From positions 868,001 to 932,000 of the forward strand of contig CAWFWX010000005.1 in assembly GCA_963819635.1 (NCBI GenBank): a stretch of DNA of 64,000 bases, in the 5' to 3' direction. Positions 1 to 7,801 of this stretch are shown here, one piece after another. The stretch comes from JACVRW01 sp963819635 (lineage in GTDB: Bacteria; Actinomycetota; Thermoleophilia; Solirubrobacterales; Thermoleophilaceae). Position numbers and translations under genes: made by a program. Every line of letters begins with the position of its first letter. Positions within the stretch are counted from its first letter, which is position 1. A model generated the notes under the pieces. That model worked only from the letters and a program-made list of their open reading frames with translations, made no database searches and was not told where the DNA came from.

Positions 1-1876
1 GGGCGACCTGGTCGCCCAGGGCGCCCGAGCCGACCAGCCCGCCGATCACGACCACCGAGAGGACCATGATCATCCCCTGGTTCACGCCCAGCATGATGCT
101 GTCGCGGGCGAGCGGCACCTTCACCTTCGCCAGCACCTGTCGGTTCGAGGCGCCGAACGCCTGTGCCGCCTCCACGGGAGCCGGCGGCACGCCACGGATG
201 CCCGCGGTCACGAGCCTGATCACGACAGGGACCGCGTACAGAACGGAGGCCACCACGCCCGGCACGAGCGACACCGGCATCAGGTAGATGAACGGGATGA
301 TGTAGACGAGCTGCGGGAGCGTCTGCAGCGTGTCGAGGATGGGCCGGATCGCTCTTTCGACACGCGGGTTCTCCGCTGCCCAGATCCCGATTGCGATCCC
401 GATCAGGACCGCGATGGCCGTCGCGACGAGCACCTGCGAGGCGGTGTCCATCGCCGGCTCCCAGACACCGATGACGCCGATCAGGGCGAGCATCAGGAAG
501 GCAGTGATCGCCGGCCGTCGGCCGCTCAGCACGTATGCGATCCCGGTGAGGCAGGCGAGGACCACGAACCAGGGCGTGTCCATCAGCAGGTTCTGGACCG
601 GCTCGAGCATGTTGTGCAGGATGAAGTTGCCGACCGCGTCGGTGATGCTGAAGACGAACGTGGTCGGGTCCTGGATGTACTCGAGCGCGTCGTTGATCCA
701 GCCCAGGACGCTGGCCTGGATGTTCGAGTCGTAGACAGACGAGGCGGTCTCGAACTCGTCCGGGTAGTACGCGTCCGCGCCGAGCAGCTTGGCGACGATC
801 ACGACGGCGGCGATCCCGCCGAGCGTCGCGAGCGTGATCTTGCGCGCCCGCCGCTTGCCCTCGTCCGTCAGCTGCCGGCGGGTGGGGTCCGTGCGGTCCG
901 CGATGGCCGCGGTGGACCGGTCGAGGGCGATCGCCATGATCACGATCGCGATGCCGGCGAGCACCGCGAGCGCGGGGTTCGAGTAGAGGCCGTTCGTAAC
1001 GACGTCGCCGAGGCCGCGCCCGCCGATCAGGCCCGCAATGACGACCAGCGAGAGCGCGAACATGATCGTCTGGTTGAGCGCGAGCAGGAGCTGGCGGCGC
1101 GCCAGCGGGAGCTGCACCTTGAACAGGGTCTGGGAGTTGGTCGCGCCGAACGCCTTCGACGCCTCCACCGATTCCCCGGTCACGCCGCGGATGCCGAGCG
1201 CGGTGATGCGCACGGCCGGCGGGATGGCGTAGATCAGCGTGCAGATCACGGCCGCCGCGGGGCCGACCGAGAAGATGATCACGACCGGCATCAGATAGGC
1301 GAACGCGGGCACGATCTGCATTGCGTCGAGGACGGGGGTGATCGCGCGGTGGAAGCGCTGGTTGCGTCCCGCGTAGACGCCGACCGGCACGCCGATGAGG
1401 ATCGAGAGCAGCACGGCGGCGCCCATCAGCGCGAGCGTCTGCATGCTCTCCTCCCACAGGTCCAGCAGGGCAAACGACACGAACGCGGCGAGCACGACGA
1501 GCGCGGCGCGCCGGCCGCCGAACCGGAGGACGATCAGCGTGCCGCCGACCATCACGCCGACCCACGTGAGCCACTCGAGGAAGTCGAGGATCGCCGAGAC
1601 GAGCCATTCGCAGGCGGCGCGGAAGGCGTCAAGGACGACGAAGAACGGGTTCGAGCCCTCGGTGCGCTGCTCGAGGAGCCAGTCCTGCGCGTCGTCGAGC
1701 TTGCGCGGCAGCTCCTCCCAGGTCAGCGCGGCGGGCCAGGAGAACTCGTTCGCCCACAGGAGGTAGCCGACCAAGAGGAGCCCGAGGAGGCCGGCCACCT
1801 GCGCGCCGCGGCCACGGAAGCGCGACGCCGGCGCCGCGAACGCGGGTGCCCGCAGCCTGCCGCTAGCTACTGCCAT
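1..1876 (-). CDS. proW: Glycine betaine/proline ABC transporter, fused double permease (ProW-like), 3' end outside window
   Basis: Translating the minus strand from the ATG at 1876 gives an open frame that runs off the left edge, about 625 residues. It is a polytopic membrane protein with two tandem BPD-type permease domains. Each has an EAA-like cytoplasmic loop that docks the ATPase, around residues 235-260 (VEASKAFGA) and 560-585 (VEAAQAFGA), and each is followed by a hydrophobic stretch with a conserved glycine-rich turn (GGRGLGD; GSGALGD). Most ProW proteins have a single domain, so this is a duplicated, fused form. The start overlaps the stop of the ATPase gene by 14 bases, so the two are translationally coupled. 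The substrate-binding protein is not in the window and may lie to the left. Betaine specificity is inferred from the ATPase and from the surrounding betaine catabolic genes. Confidence 0.88.
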   Translation of the reverse strand, partial: MAVASGRLRAPAFAAPASRFRGRGAQVAGLLGLLLVGYLLWANEFSWPAALTWEELPRKLDDAQDWLLEQRTEGSNPFFVVLDAFRAACEWLVSAILDFLEWLTWVGVMVGGTLIVLRFGGRRAALVVLAAFVSFALLDLWEESMQTLALMGAAVLLSILIGVPVGVYAGRNQRFHRAITPVLDAMQIVPAFAYLMPVVIIFSVGPAAAVICTLIYAIPPAVRITALGIRGVTGESVEASKAFGATNSQTLFKVQLPLARRQLLLALNQTIMFALSLVVIAGLIGGRGLGDVVTNGLYSNPALAVLAGIAIVIMAIALDRSTAAIADRTDPTRRQLTDEGKRRARKITLATLGGIAAVVIVAKLLGADAYYPDEFETASSVYDSNIQASVLGWINDALEYIQDPTTFVFSITDAVGNFILHNMLEPVQNLLMDTPWFVVLACLTGIAYVLSGRRPAITAFLMLALIGVIGVWEPAMDTASQVLVATAIAVLIGIAIGIWAAENPRVERAIRPILDTLQTLPQLVYIIPFIYLMPVSLVPGVVASVLYAVPVVIRLVTAGIRGVPPAPVEAAQAFGASNRQVLAKVKVPLARDSIMLGVNQGMIMVLSVVVIGGLVGSGALGDQVA

Positions 1877-2984
1877 CGGCGCCGCGGCTGCCGGAGGTGT
1901 CCGGATCGTCGGCCATGGCGCGGAGGATCGCCTCGCGGTCGACGATGCCCACCACCTTGCCGTCCTTGACGGCGCGCACGGGCTGGTCCGTGGAGGCGAC
2001 CAGCGGTACGGCGGCCTGCATGGTCGTCTCCACCGGCAGCTCGGGGCCCTGGTCGGCCTCGCCGGGCTGGGGGTCGCGCATGATCCAGCGCAGCGTCAGC
2101 ACATGCGTGCGCGGGATGTCGCGGATGAAGTTCTCGACGTACTCGTCGGCCGGCGAGCCGACGAGCTCTTCAGGCGTGCCGAGCTGCACGATCGCGCCGT
2201 CGCGCATGATCGCGATCCGGTCGCCCAGCCGCAGAGCCTCGGGGAGATCGTGGGTGATGAAGAGCATGGTCTTGCCGGTCTCCTTCTGGAGCCGGATGAC
2301 CTCGTCCTGCATGTCGCGGCGGATCAGCGGGTCGAGCGCGCTGAAGGGCTCGTCGTAGAGCATCAGCTCCGGGTCCACCGCGAAGGCGCGCGCGAGCCCG
2401 ACGCGCTGCTGCATGCCGCCGGAGAGCTGAGACGGGAACGAGTAGGCCACCTCCTGGAGGCCGACCAGCTCGAGCACCTCGCCGGCCCGCGCGAGGCGTT
2501 TCTCCTTCGACACGCCCTGGATCTCGAGCCCGAAGGCGACGTTGTCGATCACGGTGCGGTGGGCGAGCAGGCCGAAGTGCTGGAAGACCATCGAGACGCG
2601 ATGGCGCCGGAGCTCGCGCAGCGCGGCGGCGTCTGCGCCGGTCACGTCCTCGTTGCAGATCCTGATGGTGCCGGCCGTGGGCTCGATGAGGCGGATGAGC
2701 GTGCGGACGAGCGTGGACTTGCCGGATCCGGACAGGCCCATGACGACGAAGACCTCGCCGGGCCAGATCTCGATCGTCACGTCCTTGACCGCCAACACGG
2801 TCCCGGTCTTCTCGCGGAGCTCCGAGCGCGACAGGTCGGCGTCCGGCGTACCGATCACCTTGTCGGCCTTCGGGCCGAACAGCTTCCAGACTCCCTCGGC
2901 CCGGAGCAGCGGCTCGCCGTCGTGAGCGGGAACAGGGGGTGCTTCAGGGGTCTCCACGGCCGCTGAGCCGTGCGAGTCACTCAT
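1863..2984 (-). CDS. proV: Glycine betaine/proline ABC transporter ATP-binding protein (ProV/OpuAA-like)
   Basis: This 373-residue ABC ATPase would energise uptake of glycine betaine or a related quaternary amine. Walker A is GLSGSGKST at residues 83-91, the signature LSGGMQQR starts at 187, Walker B is LMLYDE at 207-212, and an ITHD switch histidine follows near 245. The N-terminal extension of about 60 residues before the core is typical of ProV. The C-terminus retains what looks like one CBS-type repeat (about 315-360), the ionic-strength sensor region of OpuA/ProV proteins. It is the first gene of an operon with the permease. A perfect TGATATATCA palindrome sits 10 bases upstream of the ATG, which points to its own regulated, possibly leaderless promoter even though the aldehyde dehydrogenase gene ends only 48 bases upstream. 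Confidence 0.92.
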   Translation of the reverse strand: MSDSHGSAAVETPEAPPVPAHDGEPLLRAEGVWKLFGPKADKVIGTPDADLSRSELREKTGTVLAVKDVTIEIWPGEVFVVMGLSGSGKSTLVRTLIRLIEPTAGTIRICNEDVTGADAAALRELRRHRVSMVFQHFGLLAHRTVIDNVAFGLEIQGVSKEKRLARAGEVLELVGLQEVAYSFPSQLSGGMQQRVGLARAFAVDPELMLYDEPFSALDPLIRRDMQDEVIRLQKETGKTMLFITHDLPEALRLGDRIAIMRDGAIVQLGTPEELVGSPADEYVENFIRDIPRTHVLTLRWIMRDPQPGEADQGPELPVETTMQAAVPLVASTDQPVRAVKDGKVVGIVDREAILRAMADDPDTSGSRGADGSS

Positions 2985-2994
2985 CTCTGCGCGA

Positions 2995-3004
2995 TGATAT
3001 ATCA
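2995..3004. promoter_or_regulatory. TGATATATCA palindrome, copy 1 (upstream of proV)
   Basis: This perfect 10-bp palindrome lies 10 bases before the proV ATG in otherwise GC-rich DNA. Identical copies occur at 7673, 15691 and 16464, always next to betaine-pathway genes or the GntR gene. It could be the GntR operator, a symmetric extended -10 element (TGnTATA-like), or both. Confidence 0.7.
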
Positions 3005-3032
3005 GCCCCCCAAGCCCGCGCCAGCCCTGAGA

Positions 3033-4472
3033 TTAGGTCTGTATTAGGACTGTCTGGAGCTCGGTGAGCGTGTCCATCGGGTAGCGGCCGCCGACTCGTC
3101 CGATGCCGCTCTGCGACCTGGCGCGTCCGCCCCATGGCAGGTGCGGCTCCCAATAGTTGGTGGTTTCGTTGATGTTCACGAGGCCCATGGGCACGGCGTC
3201 GGCGTAGCGCAGCCCGGCGCCGAGGTCGCCCGTGAAGATCGCCGCCATGAGCCCGTAGGTCTGAGAGTTGGTCTGCTCGATCGCCTCGTCGAGCGAGCGG
3301 ATGCCGACAATTGGCGCGATCGGACCAAAGGTCTCCTGGGTCACGGCGATGGAATCGCGCGGCACGTCGTTGAGGATCGTCGGTTGCCAGTACAGCTCCG
3401 TGGGGAAGCCCGCGGCGCGGCTGCCGCCGGTCACCACCGTGGCGCCGCGCTCGACCGCGTCGGCCACGTGGGCGTCCATCTTGAGCGCGCCGGGCTCGTT
3501 GTTCACGGGGCCCATCGTGGTCGCGTCGTCGAGCGGGTCGCCAAGCCGCACCTCGCGCGCGACCTCGCCGGCGAGCAGCGATACGAACTCGTCGCGCACC
3601 GCTTCGTGGACGAGGATCCGCTCCGCCGCCGAGCAGCTCTGGCCGGCGCCGAGGAAGGAGCCGACGCGCGCCGCCTCCGCCGCCGCCGCGAGGTCGGCGT
3701 CCTCGAGGACGACGAGCGGCCCGTTGCCGCCCATCTCGAGCAGCTGCGCCTTGCCCGCGGCCTGGCGGGAGACGATCAGCCCCGTCTCCGTGGAGCCCGT
3801 GAACGCGACGGCGTGCGTGCCCGGGTTCACGGCGAGCTCGTCGCCCACCTCCGGTCCCGGGCCGAGCACGAAGTTGAATACGCCGGGCGGGAGGTCGGCC
3901 TCCGCGACGCACTCGGCGAGGAGGCCGGAGCAGACCGCGGTGGAGGGCGCCGGCGTCCAGACGACGGTGTTGCCGCACGCGAGCGCCGGCGCGAGCACCT
4001 CGGCGGGCATCGTGTAGGGCCAGTTCCAGGGCGTGATGAGGCCGAGCACTCCCAGCGGGCGGCGGATCAGCAGCACCCGGCGGCCGGGCGCGGCGCTCTC
4101 CGGAATCGACCCCTCGACGCGCTTCCCGTCCTCGGCGGCCATCCGGAAGAACTCGACGAGCTCGCCCACCTCGACCTCGGCCTCCGCCCTGAGCGGCTTG
4201 CCCTGGTCGAGCGTGAGCACGCGCGCGAGCTCGTCCCGGCGCGTCTCCATGACGTCGGCCGCGCGGTGCAGCAGCTCGGCGCGCTCGAAGCCGGTGCGCG
4301 CCGCCCAGGACGGGAACGCGGCGCCTGCGGCCGCGATCGCGTGGCGGGCATCCGCCCGGTCTCCGTCGGCGACGGGGCCGAGCGACTCGCCGGTCGCGGG
4401 GCTCGTGGCCTCGACGGTCGCGCCGCTCGTCGCGTCCCGCCATTCGCCGTCGATGAACATCCGTGTGGTCAC
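3033..4472 (-). CDS. betB: NAD(P)-dependent aldehyde dehydrogenase, probable betaine aldehyde dehydrogenase
   Basis: This ALDH-superfamily enzyme of about 479 residues oxidises an aldehyde to its acid. The catalytic cysteine is C280 in GQSCSAAE and the general-base glutamate is E246 in LEMGGNGP. The cofactor/active-site asparagine lies in the TPWNWPY stretch and the ETFGP motif is present. The window also holds a choline-dehydrogenase-like gene (19765) and a betaine transporter immediately downstream, so betaine aldehyde to glycine betaine is the most likely reaction, but substrate cannot be read from sequence alone. The frame stays open to 4589, but that would overlap the divergent gene starting at 4528. 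The GTG at 4472 or the ATG at 4460 (MFIDGEW, the usual ALDH N-terminus) is preferred. No strong Shine-Dalgarno sequence precedes either one. Confidence 0.85.
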   Translation of the reverse strand: MTTRMFIDGEWRDATSGATVEATSPATGESLGPVADGDRADARHAIAAAGAAFPSWAARTGFERAELLHRAADVMETRRDELARVLTLDQGKPLRAEAEVEVGELVEFFRMAAEDGKRVEGSIPESAAPGRRVLLIRRPLGVLGLITPWNWPYTMPAEVLAPALACGNTVVWTPAPSTAVCSGLLAECVAEADLPPGVFNFVLGPGPEVGDELAVNPGTHAVAFTGSTETGLIVSRQAAGKAQLLEMGGNGPLVVLEDADLAAAAEAARVGSFLGAGQSCSAAERILVHEAVRDEFVSLLAGEVAREVRLGDPLDDATTMGPVNNEPGALKMDAHVADAVERGATVVTGGSRAAGFPTELYWQPTILNDVPRDSIAVTQETFGPIAPIVGIRSLDEAIEQTNSQTYGLMAAIFTGDLGAGLRYADAVPMGLVNINETTNYWEPHLPWGGRARSQSGIGRVGGRYPMDTLTELQTVLIQT

Positions 4473-4527
4473 TGCAGCGGCGCGGTCGGCATGATGGCGA
4501 ATATTCCAGCGGCGGCAGCACGAGTCA

Positions 4528-6369
4528 ATGCAGGACATCGCCGACTTTCTCCGTATCCACGCGCCCTTCGACACGCTCGATGAGGACACCCTCGCCGAGC
4601 TCGCGGCGACCGCCGAGATCGAGTTCCACGCGGCGCGCGCGACGATCCTCGACGGCTCCGCGGGGCCGGCGGAGCACGCCTACGTCGTCAGGCGCGGCTC
4701 GGTCGAGCTGGTGATCGAGGGCCGCCTGCTCGATCTGATGGGCGAGGGGGAGATGTTCGGGTTCACGTCGGTGCTGGCCGAGGAGCCCGTGGGCTTCGTC
4801 GCGCGGGCGGCGGAGGACACGCTCGTCTACCGGATTCCGGCGGAGGTCATCCGCCCGGTGCTCGAGCGCCCCGCATTCGTCCGCTTCGTGACGCGCGTGA
4901 TGACCGAGCGCGTGCGCTTCCTGGCCGGCCACCAGGCCGAGCCGCCGCTCTCGTCCGCGGGGCGCCCGGTCGGCGAGCTGATCAGGGCGCCGGCGCTCGT
5001 CTGCCCGCCGTCGACGAGCGTGCAGGACGCCGCGCGGCAGATGGCCGAGGCCGGCGCGACCTGCGTGGTGGTCGACACAGGCGATGCGCTCGGGATAGTC
5101 ACCGACCGGGACATCCGCACCCGCGTGGTGGCCGCGGGCGCCGGCCCGAATACGCCGCTGGCGGAGGTGATGACCGCGCCGGCGTGGACCGTGTCCGCGG
5201 AGCGGACGGCTACGGAGGCGCTGCTCGAGATGCTCGACCAGGGCATCCGGCATCTTCCGGTGGTCACCGCCGACCGCCGGCTGCTGGGCGTGGTCGACGA
5301 CGTGGACCTGATGGCGAACGAGCGGCGCGCGCCGTTCCGGCTGCGCGCCGCGATCGCGCGCGCCACCGATGCGTCCGAAGTGGAGGAGGCGGCCGCCGAC
5401 CTGCGGGACACGGTTATCGCGCTCTTCGACGCCGGTCTCGCCGCGAGCTCGATCTGCCGCGCGATTGCGAGCATCCACGACGCCTGCACGCGCCGGATGA
5501 TCGAGTTCGCGCACGCCGAGCTCGGGCAGCCGCCGGTTCCCTACACCTGGATGGCCACCGGCAGCGTCGGCCGCTTCGAGCCGTTTCCGAGCTCCGACGT
5601 GGACAGCGCGATCGCCTGGGATGGGCCGGACGACGATCAGGAGATCCGGCGCTGGATGGCCGCGCTCGCCGAGAACGTGCTGGCCGGCCTCGAGCGGTGT
5701 GGGTTCGCGCCGGACACGAAGGGCGCCGTGGCGTCGAATCCGCTCTTCGCCCGCTCGGTCGAGGAGTGGGAGCGGGCGGCGCGTACCTGGGTCGAGCATC
5801 CGGATCGCGACCGCGGCCTGCTTCTCCTCAGCGTCGCGGTCGAGAGCGACGCCGTCTGGGGCTCGACGGCGATGGCCGACCGCCTCGCCAGGGCGTTCGC
5901 CGAGGCGCCCGACCGCAAGCTCGTGCTGCGGCGGCTGGCGCAGGCGGCGGTTGCGGAACGCCCGCCGACCGGCTTCATTCGCGACTTCGTGCTCCACTCG
6001 AGCGGCGAGCGGAAGGGCGTGCTCGACATCAAGCGGCGCGGGCTCCTTCCGATCGAGAACCTGGCGCGCTGGAGCGGGCTGGGCGCGGGCGTGAGCGCGG
6101 CGTCCACGCGCGCGCGTCTGAGGGCCTCGGCGGACGCGGGAACGCTGACGCACGAGGAGGCCACGAACCTCCGCGACGCGTTCGACCTGTTCTCGGCGCT
6201 CCGCATGGAGCATCAGGTCCGGCAGCTCCGGGACGGCGACGAGCCCGACGACCTCATCAAGCCGGAGCGCCTCGCCGCCATCGCGCGAACGTCGCTCAAG
6301 GAGGCGTTCCGGGCGGTGGCGCGGGTGCAGCGCCGGGTGGCGGCCGAGCACGGGCTGCAGGTGCGGTGA
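4528..6369 (+). CDS. cNMP-binding / CBS / DUF294 nucleotidyltransferase-like signalling protein
   Basis: This 613-residue soluble protein has a regulatory layout. A cyclic-nucleotide-binding fold occupies residues 1-120, a pair of CBS domains about 150-265, a DUF294 nucleotidyltransferase-like domain follows with the GSVGR...SSDVD metal-binding signature near 344-360, and a DUF294 C-terminal helical domain runs to the end. Relatives with this architecture are thought to sense nucleotides and to modify or signal to partners; the substrate is unknown. The gene overlaps the following exonuclease gene by four bases (GTGA), a pairing commonly seen for this family. It is divergent from the aldehyde dehydrogenase gene with only 55 bases between starts. 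Its frame carries no stop, and both acidic residues of the nucleotidyltransferase motif are present, so it may be catalytically active. Confidence 0.85.
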   Translation: MQDIADFLRIHAPFDTLDEDTLAELAATAEIEFHAARATILDGSAGPAEHAYVVRRGSVELVIEGRLLDLMGEGEMFGFTSVLAEEPVGFVARAAEDTLVYRIPAEVIRPVLERPAFVRFVTRVMTERVRFLAGHQAEPPLSSAGRPVGELIRAPALVCPPSTSVQDAARQMAEAGATCVVVDTGDALGIVTDRDIRTRVVAAGAGPNTPLAEVMTAPAWTVSAERTATEALLEMLDQGIRHLPVVTADRRLLGVVDDVDLMANERRAPFRLRAAIARATDASEVEEAAADLRDTVIALFDAGLAASSICRAIASIHDACTRRMIEFAHAELGQPPVPYTWMATGSVGRFEPFPSSDVDSAIAWDGPDDDQEIRRWMAALAENVLAGLERCGFAPDTKGAVASNPLFARSVEEWERAARTWVEHPDRDRGLLLLSVAVESDAVWGSTAMADRLARAFAEAPDRKLVLRRLAQAAVAERPPTGFIRDFVLHSSGERKGVLDIKRRGLLPIENLARWSGLGAGVSAASTRARLRASADAGTLTHEEATNLRDAFDLFSALRMEHQVRQLRDGDEPDDLIKPERLAAIARTSLKEAFRAVARVQRRVAAEHGLQVR

Positions 6370-7004
6370 GGACAGTCTGGAGACAGTCCTGGCGCGACGC
6401 GCGCTTCATCGCCATCGACGTGGAGACGACGGGGCTCGACCCCAAGACCGACGAGGTGATCTCGTACGCGGGGATCCCGATCGCGGGCGCGCGGATCGTC
6501 ACGGCGGAGTCGGTGGAGGGCCTCGTGCGACCGACCTCGGCATCGACGGGGGCGTCCACCCGGATCCACGGGCTGCGCGACCGCGACCTGGCCGGAGCGC
6601 CCAGCGCCCCCGAGGCGCTCCAGCCGCTCGTGGCGCTGATGCCCGGACGCATCCCGGTCGTGCACGCGCAATGGGTGGAGCGCACCTTCCTCGGCAAGGC
6701 CGGCTGCCCGCTGCCGCGCCGGATCGTGGACACCGCTCTGCTGTGGCGCCTGCTCAGCATCGAGCGCGGCGGCGGCGACCCCGGCACCTGCAGCCTCACC
6801 ATGATCGCCGACGGGCTCGGCCTCCCCGCGCACAGCCCGCACACGGCCGAGGGCGACACGCTCACCGCCGCGCAGGTCTTCCTTGCCATGGCAACCCATC
6901 TCGAGGCTCGCGGCCACGGCTCCGTCCGCGCGCTGACGAACGCGCGCCGCGGCGTGCGCGCCTGGCAGCTCTGGCGCGGGCCGGCCGGCCTCAGCTCCGG
7001 CTGA
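6366..7004 (+). CDS. DnaQ-like DEDDh 3'-5' exonuclease domain protein
   Basis: This 212-residue protein starts at a GTG that overlaps the stop of the DUF294 gene. It has the exonuclease fold: ExoI is IDVETTG with D18 and E20, and ExoIII is HTAEGD with H159 and D164. In ExoII the usual HNxxFD pattern is HAQWVE (H100...E105), so the metal-ligand aspartate is replaced by glutamate. The conservative change may keep activity but is unusual. Coupling to the DUF294 protein suggests the two work together, perhaps in nucleotide or RNA turnover. It is not a full replicative proofreading subunit because it lacks any polymerase-binding extension. Its 3' end overlaps the convergent GntR gene by 14 bases. 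Confidence 0.82.
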   Translation: MRTVWRQSWRDARFIAIDVETTGLDPKTDEVISYAGIPIAGARIVTAESVEGLVRPTSASTGASTRIHGLRDRDLAGAPSAPEALQPLVALMPGRIPVVHAQWVERTFLGKAGCPLPRRIVDTALLWRLLSIERGGGDPGTCSLTMIADGLGLPAHSPHTAEGDTLTAAQVFLAMATHLEARGHGSVRALTNARRGVRAWQLWRGPAGLSSG

Positions 7005-7665
7005 AGGCGGCCAGGATCTCGCGCTGGAATGCGAGCACGTGCTCGTGCATGATCGTCCGCGCGTGCGGGCCGTTCCGGTCGAGGATCGCCTCGAGAAGCT
7101 GCGTCTGGTCGTGGACGGCGTGCGCGAGCGTCGGCACGCGGTCGAGCACGAGGTACCAGATCCGCAGCGAGTGCGTGAAGTAGCGCTCCAGCGTCTGGGT
7201 CAGGTAGGGGTTGTGCGCGGCCTCCCAGGTGAAGCGGTGGATGCGCTCGTCGAAGCGCATCAGGCGCTCCTGGTCACCGCCTCCGTCGAGCTGCTCGATC
7301 TCGTGGAGCAGTGTCTCGGCGGTGGCGCGGGTCTCCGGGTCGAGGCGCAGGGCGGCGAGCTCCGCGGCGTATGCCTCGAGCTCGGCTCGCACCTCGGTGA
7401 TGTTCTGGATGTCGGCGGCTTCGATCGCCGTGACGAAGGTGCCACGGCGCGGCTGGACCTCGACGAGGTTCTCGAGCGCGAGCCGCTTGACCGCCTCTCG
7501 AAGCGGGGTGCGGCCGGTGCCCAACTCCCGCATCAGCTCGTCCTCGCGCACGACGGTCCCCGGCGGCAGGTGGAGCGTCACGATCCGGTCGCGTAGCTCC
7601 AGGTAGGCGCGCTCGGCGACGAGCCGCGTTGCGGCAGCGTCGGGGACTTCCGCGGGCGTCGACAC
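6991..7665 (-). CDS. GntR-family transcriptional regulator, FCD (FadR/VanR) subfamily
   Basis: This regulator of about 224 residues has an N-terminal winged helix (ELRDRIVTLHLPPG...GTGRTPLREAVKRL...GTFV) and an all-helical C-terminal FCD ligand domain (ITEVRAELEAYAAELAA...RLMRFDERIHRF...). FCD regulators usually bind small carboxylic acids or amines and repress catabolic operons. The frame is open to a GTG at 7683, but that start lies inside the TGATATATCA palindrome at 7673-7682. The GTG at 7665, seven bases downstream of the palindrome, is preferred. The same palindrome precedes the betaine-pathway transcription units, so this protein is the natural candidate for the local repressor and probably autoregulates. 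The effector (betaine, dimethylglycine or sarcosine) is inference. Confidence 0.86.
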   Translation of the reverse strand: MSTPAEVPDAAATRLVAERAYLELRDRIVTLHLPPGTVVREDELMRELGTGRTPLREAVKRLALENLVEVQPRRGTFVTAIEAADIQNITEVRAELEAYAAELAALRLDPETRATAETLLHEIEQLDGGGDQERLMRFDERIHRFTWEAAHNPYLTQTLERYFTHSLRIWYLVLDRVPTLAHAVHDQTQLLEAILDRNGPHARTIMHEHVLAFQREILAAFSRS

Positions 7666-7672
7666 CGGTAGC

Positions 7673-7682
7673 TGATATATCA
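7673..7682. promoter_or_regulatory. TGATATATCA palindrome, copy 2 (GntR gene start)
   Basis: This copy is identical to the one at 2995 and lies seven bases upstream of the preferred GTG start of the GntR regulator. It fits autoregulation by the GntR protein, or a -10 element of a leaderless transcript. Confidence 0.7.
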
Positions 7683-7801
7683 CGATGGCGGTAAGCGCGG
7701 GACCAAGCGTCGATCGAGCTCCTCGGCAAGTCCCGCCGAGCGGTGATACAACACCCAGCGCGAGCGAGCGGGGTGATGGCTACCGAAGGACAGGGAGACA
7801 C

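Noticed and set aside
614..1969. Long plus-strand open frame (451 codons) opposite the ABC permease gene
   Set aside because: Its translation is Arg/Glu/Ala/Asp-rich with no domain, whereas the minus strand gives a clean double permease with EAA loops.
3141..4583. Plus-strand 480-codon frame opposite the aldehyde dehydrogenase
   Set aside because: High-GC shadow; the minus strand has intact ALDH catalytic motifs.
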